NCBI GenBank assembly: GCA_937895435.1 | Contig: CALAXT010000003.1 | Span: forward strand, 1-60,057 | Direction of reading: 5' to 3' | DNA length: 60,057 bases | DNA from: an uncultured Paracoccaceae bacterium | Lineage (GTDB): Bacteria; Pseudomonadota; Alphaproteobacteria; Rhodobacterales; Rhodobacteraceae | Part shown: positions 47,326 through 56,285 of the stretch, in pieces | How positions within the stretch are numbered: the stretch's first letter is position 1 | Layout: each line of letters opens with the position of its first letter | The notes under the pieces: generated by a model | Told to the model about the DNA's origin: nothing | Seen by the model: only the letters and a program-made list of their open reading frames with translations | Database searches by the model: none | Made by a program: the position numbers and the translations under genes

Positions 47326-48189
47326 ATGCGATATGAACGACCCCAAACCGCCACTCAAGCTGCACAGCTTTTGGCAAATGAGCCAGGTCTGGCCCGGATT
47401 TTGGCTGGCGGTACCGATGTCTTGGTGCAAATGAAAGCGGGGATGGTGACGCCTGATCTGGTGGTTGATATTAAAAAGATCGCGCAGATCGGTAATATCC
47501 AATCGGAAGAGGGTGGGTACCGGATTGGTGCTGCGGTCTCGGGTGCGCAATTGGGTGAACATGCGGGTGTCTGCGCCCAATGGCCCGGTGTGGTTGAGGC
47601 GGCACAACTGATTGGCTCAACCCAAGTGCAGGGCCGTGCAACGATGGTGGGCAATTTGTGCAATGGCTCGCCCGCCGCAGACAGTGTGCCGGCTTTGGTT
47701 GCCGCCAATGCGGTTGCGCGCATCACAGGGCCCAACGGCACGCGGGATTGCCCCGTTGCCGATATTCCTGCAGGCCCGGGCCGCACAACCCTGACCAAGG
47801 GTGAGCTTATCACCTCGGTCTTTCTGCCTGCCCGACCGCAAGGGGCAGCGGATGCGTATCTGCGGTTCACCCCGCGCACGGAGATGGATATTGCGGTCGC
47901 CTCTGCAGCTGTCAGTTTGACCCTTGATGCCCAAGGGCGCTGCTGCGAGGCGCGCGTTGTGCTGGGGGCGGTGGCGCCGCGCGTGGTTTTGGTGGCCGAG
48001 GCGGCCGCCGCGCTGATTGGCACCCATCTGGAACCACCAGCACTTGATGCGATGGTGGCGGCATGCCGCGCCGCCTGTGCGCCGATTGACGATAAACGTG
48101 GAACGGTTGCGTTTCGCACCCAAGTGGCGGGCGTGCTGGCCAAACGCGCCGCCGTCATTGCCCAAACCCGCGCTGGAGCCAAGTCATGA
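47326..48189 (+). CDS. Molybdenum hydroxylase FAD-binding subunit (CoxM/XdhB-like)
   Basis: A 287-residue medium subunit of a xanthine-oxidase-family enzyme. FAD-binding signatures are ARILAGGTDVLVQMKAG near residues 24-40 and the TMVGNLCNGSPAADSVPAL segment near 106-124 (the usual T-x-GGN-x2 box). It would pass electrons from the iron-sulfur subunit to an acceptor. The start has ATG at 47326 after GGGAAGACC. It overlaps the next gene by 4 bp and is the first of a four-gene operon that diverges from an EamA transporter. Confidence 0.92.
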   Translation: MRYERPQTATQAAQLLANEPGLARILAGGTDVLVQMKAGMVTPDLVVDIKKIAQIGNIQSEEGGYRIGAAVSGAQLGEHAGVCAQWPGVVEAAQLIGSTQVQGRATMVGNLCNGSPAADSVPALVAANAVARITGPNGTRDCPVADIPAGPGRTTLTKGELITSVFLPARPQGAADAYLRFTPRTEMDIAVASAAVSLTLDAQGRCCEARVVLGAVAPRVVLVAEAAAALIGTHLEPPALDAMVAACRAACAPIDDKRGTVAFRTQVAGVLAKRAAVIAQTRAGAKS

Positions 48190-48662
48190 AGACCATTCAA
48201 ATTTCCACAACCGTTAACGGCGATGCGCTCGAAACCCTCTGCGCGCCCGATGAAACGCTGCTGGATGTGCTGCGCAACCGTTTGGGGCTGACCGGCGTCA
48301 AAGAGGGCTGCGGCACTGGCGATTGTGGGGCATGTTCGGTGACATTGGATGGCCGTTTGGTGTGTTCTTGTCTGGTGCTGGGGGTTGAGGCCGATGGGGC
48401 GCATATCGGCACTGTAGAAGGGCTTGCTGATCACGATCACCTGCATCCATTGCAGCGCCATTTCATTGATGGCGCTGCGCTGCAGTGTGGTATCTGCACC
48501 CCGGGTATTTTGGTCGCAGCCAAGGCGCTGCTTGATCGCAATCCTGACCCTTCTGAAAGCGAAATTCGCTATTGGTTGGCGGGAAATCTGTGCCGCTGCA
48601 CCGGATATGATAAAATCATAAAGGCCGTCCAATCGGCCGCCGCCGAGATGAGGAGCGCATAA
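48186..48662 (+). CDS. Molybdenum hydroxylase 2Fe-2S subunit (CoxS-like)
   Basis: A 158-residue small subunit with two [2Fe-2S] clusters. The plant-ferredoxin-type cluster uses C42, C47, C50 and C62 in GCGTGDCGACSV and following residues; the second uses cysteines in QCGICTPG near 100 and GNLCRCTGY near 133. It links the molybdenum site to FAD. It overlaps the FAD subunit by 4 bp and is separated from the large subunit by 1 bp. Confidence 0.95.
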   Translation: MKTIQISTTVNGDALETLCAPDETLLDVLRNRLGLTGVKEGCGTGDCGACSVTLDGRLVCSCLVLGVEADGAHIGTVEGLADHDHLHPLQRHFIDGAALQCGICTPGILVAAKALLDRNPDPSESEIRYWLAGNLCRCTGYDKIIKAVQSAAAEMRSA

Positions 48663-48663
48663 C

Positions 48664-50907
48664 ATGGCATTCGATCAAAACAGCAAGCGCATCTTTAAGG
48701 TGGTGGGCAGCCGTCCGCCGCGCCCCGATGGCGTGGAGAAGGTCACAGGACGCGCGCTTTATGGCGCTGATATGACCGCCCCTGGAATGTTGAGCGGCGC
48801 AATTTTGCGCAGCCCACATGCCCATGCCCGGATCGTGTCAATCGACACCTCTGCTGCTGAGGCTTTGCAAGGCGTCAAGGCCGTTGTGACCTCTGCCGAT
48901 TTCGGTGTGCCCGACGACGAATTTCTGCGCGATGTTCAAGACAACTGTATGGCGCGCGGCAAGGTGCTTTATCATGGTCACGCCTTGGGGGCCGTGGCTG
49001 CCACCAGTGCTGCTGTTGCAAAACAGGCCTTGGCACTGATTGTGGTTGACTATGAAATTCTGCCTCATGTCACCGATGTCGATGCCGCCATGCGCCCGGA
49101 TGCGCCCGTGGTACAAGAGGGGCGCAGCCTTGAAAACGTCGGCCCGGGTCTCTCGCAAAATGTCACATCTTATTGTGAATTTGGCCATGGCGATCTTGAT
49201 GCCGGGTTTGATCAGGCCGATCTGATCATCTCGCGCAGTTTCAAGACGGCGGCCACGCATCAGGGCTATATTGAGCCGCACGCCTGTTTGGCATCGTTGT
49301 CGGCCGATGGAAGGGGTGATTTGTGGTGCTGCACGCAGGGGCAGTTTTTTGTTCGCACGCTTTGCGCTGGTATTTTAGGCATTGAGGCCAGCCAACTGCG
49401 CGTCACCGCATCTGAAATTGGCGGTGGGTTTGGTGGCAAGACGACTGTGTTCATTGAACCGGTGGCACTGACCTTGGCGCGTAAATCGGGCCGTCCGGTC
49501 AAGATTGTGATGAGCCGTGAAGAAGTGTTCAAGGCCACAGGCCCTACGGTCTCATCGTCAATGGATATAAAAATCGGGATGACGCGCGAGGGCCGCATCA
49601 CGGCCGCGCAAGCGCAGCTGCGCTATCAGGGGGGGGCCTTTCCCTGTGGCACGGTGGAAATGGGTGCGCAGGCAGCCTTTGCCGCCTATGACTTGGCGGC
49701 GGTGCAAACCCAAGGCTGGAATGTACTGACAAACCGCCCAAAAGAAGCCGCCTATCGCGCGCCTGGTGCGCCGATGGCGATTTATGCGGTGGAAAGCGTT
49801 GTGGATGAACTGTGCCAGCAGCTGGCGCTGGATCCGCTTGCGGTGCGGCTGATGAATGCGGCCCAAAAGGGCACGTTGTCATCCTATGGGCCGACCTTTG
49901 ATGATATTGGCCTGCGTGCCACGCTGGAAGCTGCACAGGCCCATCCGCATTACTCTGCCCCCCTTCGGCCCAATCAGGGGCGGGGGCTTTCTTGTGGGTT
50001 TTGGTTTAATTTTGGCGGCAACACCTGTGTGTCGTTGAACATCAACACCGATGGCACCGTTGGCATCACCGAGGGCAATCCTGATATCGGTGGCTCGCGC
50101 GCCTCGATCAGTTTGATGGCGGCCGAAGAACTGGGCATTCCTTATGACAAGGTGCGCACCATCGTGGCCGATACCAGTTCGCTTGGCTACAATGACGTGA
50201 CCGATGGCAGCCGCGTGACCTTTTCTGTGGGCCTGGCCACCATTGAGGCGGCACGCAGTGCGATCAAGGTTATGTGTGGCCGTGCCGCAAGGATCTGGGG
50301 CATCGAAGAAGATGCGGTGATCTGGGAGGATGGCTGCGCAAAACCCGCCGGGCCAAATGCCGGGGCCTTTCCGCCGATGTCATTGGCCGAGATTGCGGCG
50401 GTTTCCGCCAATACTGGCGGACCCATTGCCGGTCATTTTGAAGTAAATGCTGATGGTGCGGGCGTCAGCTTTGGTGTGCATCTGGCCGATGTTGAGGTTG
50501 ACCCGGAAACTGGGGCCACCAAAGTGCTGCGCTATACCGTGTTTCAAGATGCTGGCAAAGCCGTCCACCCTGATTATGTCGAGGGGCAGATGCAGGGGGG
50601 GGCTGTGCAGGGTATCGGCTGGGCCTTGAATGAGGAATATATCTACGGTGCCGATGGCCGTTTGCAAAACGCAGGCTTTTTGGATTATCGCACCCCGGTC
50701 GCAAGCGATCTGCCCAATATCGACACGGTTATTTTGGAAATTCCCAACCCGGGCCATCCCTATGGCGTACGCGGTGTTGGGGAAACCCCGATTGTGCCGC
50801 CGTTGGCGGCGCTGTCTAATGCCGTGTCACGGGCCATTGGTGTTCGTTTGAATGAACTGCCAATGTCGCCACCCAAAGTGCTGGGTGCGATCATGCAGCG
50901 CGGCTAG
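48664..50907 (+). CDS. Molybdenum hydroxylase molybdopterin-binding subunit (xanthine dehydrogenase family)
   Basis: A 747-residue large subunit. GGGFGGK near residue 255 and AYRAPGAP near 365 are molybdopterin and substrate-pocket motifs; the latter resembles xanthine-dehydrogenase-type enzymes and differs from the AYRCSFR loop of form I CO dehydrogenase. The base Glu is E707 in GVGET. These enzymes hydroxylate purines, N-heterocycles, aldehydes or aromatic thioesters with water as the oxygen source. The substrate is not readable. A sulfido-molybdenum cofactor would be needed if it is XDH-like, and a MoaD/ThiS-like protein follows 6 bp behind. Confidence 0.93.
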   Translation: MAFDQNSKRIFKVVGSRPPRPDGVEKVTGRALYGADMTAPGMLSGAILRSPHAHARIVSIDTSAAEALQGVKAVVTSADFGVPDDEFLRDVQDNCMARGKVLYHGHALGAVAATSAAVAKQALALIVVDYEILPHVTDVDAAMRPDAPVVQEGRSLENVGPGLSQNVTSYCEFGHGDLDAGFDQADLIISRSFKTAATHQGYIEPHACLASLSADGRGDLWCCTQGQFFVRTLCAGILGIEASQLRVTASEIGGGFGGKTTVFIEPVALTLARKSGRPVKIVMSREEVFKATGPTVSSSMDIKIGMTREGRITAAQAQLRYQGGAFPCGTVEMGAQAAFAAYDLAAVQTQGWNVLTNRPKEAAYRAPGAPMAIYAVESVVDELCQQLALDPLAVRLMNAAQKGTLSSYGPTFDDIGLRATLEAAQAHPHYSAPLRPNQGRGLSCGFWFNFGGNTCVSLNINTDGTVGITEGNPDIGGSRASISLMAAEELGIPYDKVRTIVADTSSLGYNDVTDGSRVTFSVGLATIEAARSAIKVMCGRAARIWGIEEDAVIWEDGCAKPAGPNAGAFPPMSLAEIAAVSANTGGPIAGHFEVNADGAGVSFGVHLADVEVDPETGATKVLRYTVFQDAGKAVHPDYVEGQMQGGAVQGIGWALNEEYIYGADGRLQNAGFLDYRTPVASDLPNIDTVILEIPNPGHPYGVRGVGETPIVPPLAALSNAVSRAIGVRLNELPMSPPKVLGAIMQRG

Positions 50908-50913
50908 CCTGCA

Positions 50914-51159
50914 ATGGTGCGCGTGAAAATCTGGGGGTCATTGCGACCCTTGGCCGATGGACAATCCGAGATTGAGCTAGAGGCGCGTACATTCAAAGAG
51001 GTGTTAGATCAGTTGGGCGCGCGCTACCCAGCGCTGCGCCCCCAGATCAAGCGTGGCGTGTCGATGGCGCTGAACGGGCGCATCTATCGCGAGGCTTGGT
51101 TTACCAAAATTCCCCCTGAAAGCGAGGTTGTTCTGATGCCCTATATGGCAGGTGGCTAG
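50914..51159 (+). CDS. MoaD/ThiS family small sulfur-carrier-like protein
   Basis: An 81-residue beta-grasp protein ending in MAGG. The final Gly-Gly is required for adenylation and thiocarboxylation of MoaD, ThiS and similar sulfur carriers, and the N-terminal VKIWGSLRPLADGQSEIEL and middle VLDQLGARYPALRPQI match this fold. It is the last gene of the hydroxylase operon, 6 bp behind the large subunit, without a MoaE or ThiF-like partner nearby. A dedicated role in cofactor maturation of this enzyme is plausible but unproven. Its stop codon lies inside a palindrome shared with the convergent gene. Confidence 0.85.
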   Translation: MVRVKIWGSLRPLADGQSEIELEARTFKEVLDQLGARYPALRPQIKRGVSMALNGRIYREAWFTKIPPESEVVLMPYMAGG

Positions 51160-51175
51160 GGGAAGTTTCCCCTAG
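51156..51175. terminator. Palindrome holding both stop codons of convergent genes
   Basis: CTAGGGGAA at 51156-51164 and TTCCCCTAG at 51167-51175 form a 9-bp inverted repeat. The stop TAG of the MoaD-like gene (51157-51159) and the stop of the phosphomannomutase gene (complement of 51172-51174) both lie in its arms. It may act as a minimal two-way transcript end, without a U run. Confidence 0.5.
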
Positions 51176-52554
51176 GCATTGATAATCATCTTGGCAATTT
51201 CTTGTTGTTTTTGGGCAACCAGTGCTGCATCCCCGCGCGACTCCACATTCAGCCGCAGCAGCGGTTCTGTGTTTGAGGCCCGCAGGTTGAACCGCCAGCC
51301 ATCAAATTCAAGGCTCATCCCGTCGGTATCATCGCGGCGCAGCGCCCGTGGCGCAAATTGGGCAGCCACCGCTGCCACAGCGCGCGTGGCATCAGCCACA
51401 ACAAAATTCTGTTCGCCCGATGATGGGAACGCCGCGCGGCGGCTGTCGATCAGATCGGCCAGCGTGCAGCCGCGTCGGCTTAGCAACTCGGCCACCAAAA
51501 GCCACGGGATCATTCCGCTGTCGCAGCACATGAAATCGCGGAAATAGTGATGCGCTGACATCTCGCCGCCATAAACCGCGCCAGTATCGCGCAGGGCTTG
51601 TTTCAAAAAGGCGTGTCCTGTGCGGGACTGTATGGCTTTCCCTTGGGCGTTTTCCACCACATCGCGGGTATTCCAGACCACCCGTGGGTCATGAATGATC
51701 GTAGCCCCCGGAAATTTTGCCAAAAAGATATCGGCCAATAAACCCACCACATATTCGCCGTCAATAAACCGGCCCAGATGGTCAAAGAAGAAACACCGAT
51801 CAAAATCTCCGTCCCACGCCACAGCAAAATCTGCACCCTCTGCTAGAACGGCATTGGCTGTGACGGGCTGGTTTTCGACCAGCAGCGGGTTTGGGATGCC
51901 ATGGGGAAAGCTGCCATCAGGGGTGTGATGCATACGGACGAAGTCCAGCGGCGCACCCCGCTCTGCCAACGCATGGGCAATGGCGTCAAAGGTTGGGCCG
52001 GCTGCGCCATTTCCGGCGTTGACCAGAATTTTCAGTGGCCGCAGGGCTGCAACATCCAAAAAGCCCAAGACACCCTGAACATAGGCTGCGCGCGCCTCGG
52101 GGGTTGGGTGAATCTGGCCTGCAGTGTTGGGACCATCGGCAAACCCACCGCTTTCGGCCAAAGCCTTGATTGCGGCCATTCCGGTTGCATTGTCCAGTGG
52201 GGCAGACCCACGCCGGACCATTTTCATGCCGTTGTAATCCATCGGGTTGTGCGAAGCGGTGACACAAATGCCGCCATCTGCGGCATAATGGGTGGTGGCG
52301 AAATAGCTTTCTTCCGTGCCACTCAGCCCCAGATCAAGCACATCCGCCCCGGCATCGGTCAGGCCGCGTGCCACGGCGGCGGCCAAGCTTTGTGACGATG
52401 GGCGACAATCGCGCCCCAGCACAACGCGCTTGGCCCCCAGGACTTGGGCAAAGGCCCGCCCAATCCGATAGGCGATATCTTCGTTCAGCTCTTTGCCCAA
52501 TCGGCCGCGAATATCATAGGCTTTGAAACAGCTCAGCGGTTCAATCGGTGTCAT
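51172..52554 (-). CDS. Phosphomannomutase/phosphoglucomutase
   Basis: A 460-residue alpha-D-phosphohexomutase of the AlgC/ManB type, which interconverts mannose or glucose 6- and 1-phosphates for GDP-mannose, lipopolysaccharide and exopolysaccharide synthesis. The phosphoserine is S101 in TASHNPMDYNG, the magnesium loop DGDFDR lies near residue 244, EMSAHHYFRD near 330 binds sugar, and RASNTEPLLRLN near 430 binds phosphate. It stands alone between the hydroxylase operon (convergent) and rplY (divergent). Confidence 0.93.
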   Translation of the reverse strand: MTPIEPLSCFKAYDIRGRLGKELNEDIAYRIGRAFAQVLGAKRVVLGRDCRPSSQSLAAAVARGLTDAGADVLDLGLSGTEESYFATTHYAADGGICVTASHNPMDYNGMKMVRRGSAPLDNATGMAAIKALAESGGFADGPNTAGQIHPTPEARAAYVQGVLGFLDVAALRPLKILVNAGNGAAGPTFDAIAHALAERGAPLDFVRMHHTPDGSFPHGIPNPLLVENQPVTANAVLAEGADFAVAWDGDFDRCFFFDHLGRFIDGEYVVGLLADIFLAKFPGATIIHDPRVVWNTRDVVENAQGKAIQSRTGHAFLKQALRDTGAVYGGEMSAHHYFRDFMCCDSGMIPWLLVAELLSRRGCTLADLIDSRRAAFPSSGEQNFVVADATRAVAAVAAQFAPRALRRDDTDGMSLEFDGWRFNLRASNTEPLLRLNVESRGDAALVAQKQQEIAKMIINA

Positions 52555-52740
52555 CTAAAATCTCCATACAATAACCATGTACTTTACAAAGATTACCCTA
52601 AAAGAAAATGACCGAATTCAGGCTTTGGTGGCCGATTGGGGGATTCTTTTCGCTTTTCATGGGCCACCACATGCCCTAAAGGAACCTTTCGCGGCCATGC
52701 ACCCTTGGAGGATGGCCGTTTGTAACCAAGGAGAACCTCT

Positions 52741-53346
52741 ATGGCTGGTGAGATCCCTGATCTTCACGCCGAGGTACGGACGGGGACAGGCAAGGGGGCC
52801 GCTCGTCAAGCTCGTCGTGAGGGCTACGTACCCGGTATTGTTTACGGTGGCGGCACTGATCCGCAACCGATCAATGTTCAATTCTATCCGCTGCTGAAAA
52901 AGCTGAAAGCCGGGCGCTTCCTGTCCACGCTTTTCAACCTTAAGGTTGAAGGTCAGGAAGACGTGCGTGTGATCTGCCGCAATGTGCAGCGCGATGTGGT
53001 CAAAGACCTGCCGACGCATCTCGATCTAATGCGTCTGCGTCGCACAAGCCGCATCAATCTGTTTATCCATGTCGAGTTCATCAATCATGATGCGGCACCG
53101 GGCCTTAAGCGCGGCGGCACGTTGACGGTTGTACGCCCTGAGGTGGAGCTGGAAGTGACTGCTGGCGATATCCCAGATCATGTTACGGTCGATCTGACTG
53201 GACGCGTGATTGGTGATGTCATCCACATCAACGATATTCCGTTGCCCGAAGGTGTAAAGCCAACGATTGCGCGTAATTTTGTTGTGGCAAACATTTCCGC
53301 ACCGTCGGGCCTGCGTTCGTCGGATAACGAAGACGAGGCAGAATAG
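52741..53346 (+). CDS. rplY: 50S ribosomal protein L25/general stress protein Ctc
   Basis: A 201-residue long-form L25 (Ctc/TL5 type). Residues about 5-95 are the 5S-rRNA-binding domain starting [21 protein letters not shown], and 100-190 the extra beta-rich TL5 domain with [16 protein letters not shown]. It ends with an acidic tail. The ATG follows AAGGAG at 52729-52734. Long-form rplY and pth are usually adjacent; here a minus-strand monooxygenase gene separates them. A strong terminator follows. Confidence 0.95.
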   Translation: MAGEIPDLHAEVRTGTGKGAARQARREGYVPGIVYGGGTDPQPINVQFYPLLKKLKAGRFLSTLFNLKVEGQEDVRVICRNVQRDVVKDLPTHLDLMRLRRTSRINLFIHVEFINHDAAPGLKRGGTLTVVRPEVELEVTAGDIPDHVTVDLTGRVIGDVIHINDIPLPEGVKPTIARNFVVANISAPSGLRSSDNEDEAE

Positions 53347-53375
53347 GCCCAAGAGGCCCTTTCGGTTTTGCTTTC

Positions 53376-53408
53376 ACGGGCCGTGCGCAAGCACGGCCCG
53401 TTTTATTT
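53376..53408 (+). terminator. Rho-independent terminator of rplY
   Basis: A perfect 11-bp stem (53376-53386 with 53391-53401) closed by a GCAA tetraloop is followed by TTTATTTT. Its tail overlaps the last codons of the convergent monooxygenase gene by six bases. Confidence 0.93.
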
Positions 53409-53717
53409 TGCGATGTGTTGCACGCTTTCAAAAATTTCTAAATCAGGTGGTCCCAGGTAAAGATCGCCATGTGAACCTGCCCCTTTGTGCGCGGCGCGAA
53501 AAGCCTGTGATTTTGTCCAACCCTCAAACGCCGCGCGATCTTGCCACAGCGTGTGGGAAATATAGACGGTGTGATCGGGCTTTTGTGCGCCGCGCATCAG
53601 ATGAAATGACACAAATCCGGCCACATCGGGCAATTTGCTGTCGCGTGTTTTCCAAAGCGTTTCAAACGCATCTTCCTGTCCGGGCTTGATCCGGAAGCGG
53701 TTCATTGTCAGATACAT
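53403..53717 (-). CDS. Antibiotic-biosynthesis-monooxygenase (ABM) domain protein, HmoA/IsdG-like
   Basis: A 104-residue single-domain ferredoxin-like fold protein of the ABM family, which includes quinol and haem monooxygenases. MNRFRIKPGQEDAFETLWKTR near residues 5-25, GFVSFHLMRG near 34, and YISHTLWQDRAAFEGWTKSQAFRAAHKG near 52-79 follow the family pattern (substrate-side Trp and a C-terminal His). Haem degradation is possible. I start at the ATG complementary to 53715-53717. It is inserted on the opposite strand between rplY and pth. Confidence 0.8.
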   Translation of the reverse strand: MYLTMNRFRIKPGQEDAFETLWKTRDSKLPDVAGFVSFHLMRGAQKPDHTVYISHTLWQDRAAFEGWTKSQAFRAAHKGAGSHGDLYLGPPDLEIFESVQHIAK

Positions 53718-53800
53718 GGGGGCTCCTGTCGTCGGGCTGCACGTCAGCGTGCGGCGAATTAGGGGGGCGGTCAAGCGCCAGAGGAGGGCAGGGGGCGATC

Positions 53801-54547
53801 ATGCGCATTTTTTGTGGTTTGGGCAATCCGGGGGCAAAATATGCCGCCAACCGACACAACATCGGTTTTATGGCGCTGGATCATATTGCCCAAGACCACA
53901 GCTTTTCGCCGTGGCGCGCGCGGTTTCAGGGTTTGGTGAGTGAGGGCCTATTGGCGGGTGAAAAGGTTGTGTTGTTAAAGCCGCAGACGTTTATGAACCT
54001 CTCGGGCCAATCCGTGGGCGAAGCGTTGCGCTTTTACAAATTGCAGCCCGATGATTTAACCGTTTTCCATGATGAGCTGGATTTGCCGCCGGGTAAATTG
54101 CGGTTGAAGCAGGGTGGTGGGCATGCAGGCCACAACGGTTTGCGCTCTATTCATGGACATATTGGTGAGACGTATGGCCGGGTGCGCATGGGCATTGGCC
54201 ATCCGGGCCATAAAGATGCGGTGGCGGCGTTTGTTTTGCATGATTTTGCAAAGGTAGATGCCAAATGGTTGGATCCGCTGCTGGCTGCGCTTTCGCAATC
54301 GGCTGCGCATTTGGCCAAGGGCGATGGTGGGCGATTTCAGACAGCGGTGGCATTGCTGATGGCCCCACCCAAGCCCCCACCCAAGCCCCCAAGTGCACCC
54401 AAAGCGCCAAAAACACTCACAGTCTCTGCGCCCCCAGCAGCCGTGGCTGATCTTCCTGCTGCACAGGCTGCCCCCGATCTTACTGGTGCCGATGACACAC
54501 GCAGCGTCTTGCAAAAGTTGCGTGATCGGTTCCGCGCCGATGGTTAG
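53801..54547 (+). CDS. pth: Peptidyl-tRNA hydrolase with proline-rich C-terminal tail
   Basis: Pth cleaves peptidyl-tRNA released by stalled ribosomes. The catalytic H19 is in NRHNIGF, LKPQTFMNLSG near residue 62 and FHDELDLPPGKLRLKQGGGHAGHNGL near 90-115 form the core. Typical bacterial Pth has about 185-200 residues; this one has 248, with a tail from about 185 that is rich in Pro, Ala and Lys (PPKPPPKPP). Alphaproteobacterial Pth proteins often have such tails. The ATG at 53801 follows GGGGGCG. The longer frame upstream overlaps the monooxygenase gene on the other strand. Confidence 0.94.
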   Translation: MRIFCGLGNPGAKYAANRHNIGFMALDHIAQDHSFSPWRARFQGLVSEGLLAGEKVVLLKPQTFMNLSGQSVGEALRFYKLQPDDLTVFHDELDLPPGKLRLKQGGGHAGHNGLRSIHGHIGETYGRVRMGIGHPGHKDAVAAFVLHDFAKVDAKWLDPLLAALSQSAAHLAKGDGGRFQTAVALLMAPPKPPPKPPSAPKAPKTLTVSAPPAAVADLPAAQAAPDLTGADDTRSVLQKLRDRFRADG

Positions 54548-54611
54548 GGGGCAATGCCGGCTTGCGCCCAAGCCGACAGGCTGACACATTGATAAAAACG
54601 GAGGGCCACAG

Positions 54612-54995
54612 ATGCCAGATGATCGCCTGCCATCCCACAATGTCTTGGGGGGAATGCTGGAACCTTGTTCCATTGCCCCAGTCACCGGATTTTACCGCAA
54701 CGGTTGCTGCGATACCGGCCCATCTGATCGGGGCATGCATACTGTCTGCGCTGTGATGACGGATGAATTTCTGGCGCTGTCGAAATATCTTGGCAATGAT
54801 CTGTCAACACCGCGACCAGAATTTGGCTTTGCCGGGCTTAAGGCAGGCGATCGCTGGTGTCTTTGTGCGGGGCGTTTTTTACAAGCCCATGAAGAAGGCG
54901 CAGCCCCCAAGGTTCGGCTTGAGGCCACACATCTTGCAACACTGGAAATTGTGCCGCTTGAGGTTCTCAGCGGCTATGCGCTGGACCCGAACTGA
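54612..54995 (+). CDS. DUF2237 family protein
   Basis: A 127-residue protein of the DUF2237 family: NVLGGMLEPCSIAPVTGFYRNGCC near residues 10-33 and MTDEFLALSKYLGNDLSTPRPEFGFAGL near 49-76 are family hallmarks, as is a GDRWCLCAGRFLQA segment. Conserved cysteines and the wide occurrence suggest a small folded cytoplasmic protein of unknown function. The ATG follows GGAGG. It is 64 bp downstream of pth and probably in the same unit, convergent with trpB. Confidence 0.88.
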   Translation: MPDDRLPSHNVLGGMLEPCSIAPVTGFYRNGCCDTGPSDRGMHTVCAVMTDEFLALSKYLGNDLSTPRPEFGFAGLKAGDRWCLCAGRFLQAHEEGAAPKVRLEATHLATLEIVPLEVLSGYALDPN

Positions 54996-55023
54996 TCGGG
55001 ACCAGCAATTCGGCACATGGCCG

Positions 55024-56250
55024 CTACAGCTTCATGTCGAAATTCAGTGCCTTGGCGACGGTAAAGATGTCTTTATCACCGCGTCCACACATATTCATAA
55101 CAATCAGATGATCTGCGGGCAGGGTGGGGGCAATTTTCATCACATGCGCCAGGGCATGGCTGGGCTCCAGCGCAGGGATGATGCCTTCCAATTTGCAGCA
55201 CAGCTGGAACGCCTCAAGTGCCTCAACATCGGTGATTGAGACATATTTGGCCCGGCCAATGTCATGCAGCCACGCGTGTTCAGGCCCAATTCCCGGATAA
55301 TCCAGCCCGGCCGAGATCGAAAAGCCCTCAAGGATCTGGCCATCATCGTCTTGCAGCAAATAGGTGCGGTTGCCATGCAAAACACCCGGCCGCCCACCTG
55401 TCAGGCTGGCGCAATGCTCCATACGATCATCCACTCCCTTACCGCCCGCCTCAACCCCAATGATCCCTACACTGGCATCGTTGAGAAACGGATAAAACAG
55501 CCCCATTGCGTTTGATCCGCCACCGATGGCGGCAATCAGCGTGTCGGGCAGACGGCCTTCGGCCTGCATCATTTGTTCTTTGGTTTCCTTACCGATGATC
55601 GATTGGAAATCACGCACCATCGCCGGATAGGGGTGGGGGCCTGCAACGGTTCCGATACAATAAAATGTATCGCGCACATTGGTGACCCAATCGCGCAGCG
55701 CATCATTCATTGCATCTTTCAGTGTGCCCCGCCCCGAAGTGACCGGCACCACTTCTGCGCCCAGCAGCCGCATACGAAACACGTTGGGCATTTGGCGTTC
55801 GACATCATGCGCGCCCATGTAAACAATGCATTTCAGGCCAAATTTCGCGCAGACCGTGGCCGTGGCCACACCATGCTGACCCGCACCAGTTTCGGCGATG
55901 ATCCGGCTTTTGCCCATACGGCGGGCCAGCAGAATCTGGCCCAGAACATTGTTGATTTTATGCGCGCCAGTGTGGTTCAGCTCATCGCGCTTCATATAAA
56001 CTTTGGCACCACCCAAATGCGTGGTCAGCCGTTCGGCATGATAAAGTGGGCTGGGCCGGCCAACATAGTTTTTCCACAAATCGTCCATTTCGGCCCAAAA
56101 TGTAGGGTCGGTTTTGGCGAATTCATATTGGGCTTCTAATTCAAGGATCAGCGGCATCAAGGTTTCGGATACAAATCGCCCACCAAAATCGCCAAAGCGG
56201 CCGTTTTCATCGGGGCCAGTCATGAAGCTGTTGATCAGATCGTCGGGCAT
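55024..56250 (-). CDS. trpB: Tryptophan synthase beta chain
   Basis: The beta subunit condenses indole with serine by pyridoxal phosphate. At 408 residues it has the family length. The PLP lysine is K98 in [16 protein letters not shown] near residue 120 closes the active site, the phosphate loop GGGSNAMG lies near 245, and GRGDKD near 390 is at the C-terminus. The ATG follows AGGAG. It follows trpF after 111 bp on the minus strand; its partner trpA is 42 kb away. Confidence 0.97.
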   Translation of the reverse strand: MPDDLINSFMTGPDENGRFGDFGGRFVSETLMPLILELEAQYEFAKTDPTFWAEMDDLWKNYVGRPSPLYHAERLTTHLGGAKVYMKRDELNHTGAHKINNVLGQILLARRMGKSRIIAETGAGQHGVATATVCAKFGLKCIVYMGAHDVERQMPNVFRMRLLGAEVVPVTSGRGTLKDAMNDALRDWVTNVRDTFYCIGTVAGPHPYPAMVRDFQSIIGKETKEQMMQAEGRLPDTLIAAIGGGSNAMGLFYPFLNDASVGIIGVEAGGKGVDDRMEHCASLTGGRPGVLHGNRTYLLQDDDGQILEGFSISAGLDYPGIGPEHAWLHDIGRAKYVSITDVEALEAFQLCCKLEGIIPALEPSHALAHVMKIAPTLPADHLIVMNMCGRGDKDIFTVAKALNFDMKL

Positions 56251-56285
56251 GGCGAGGCTCCTGTTGCGGTTGGGGATTCGTTTAT

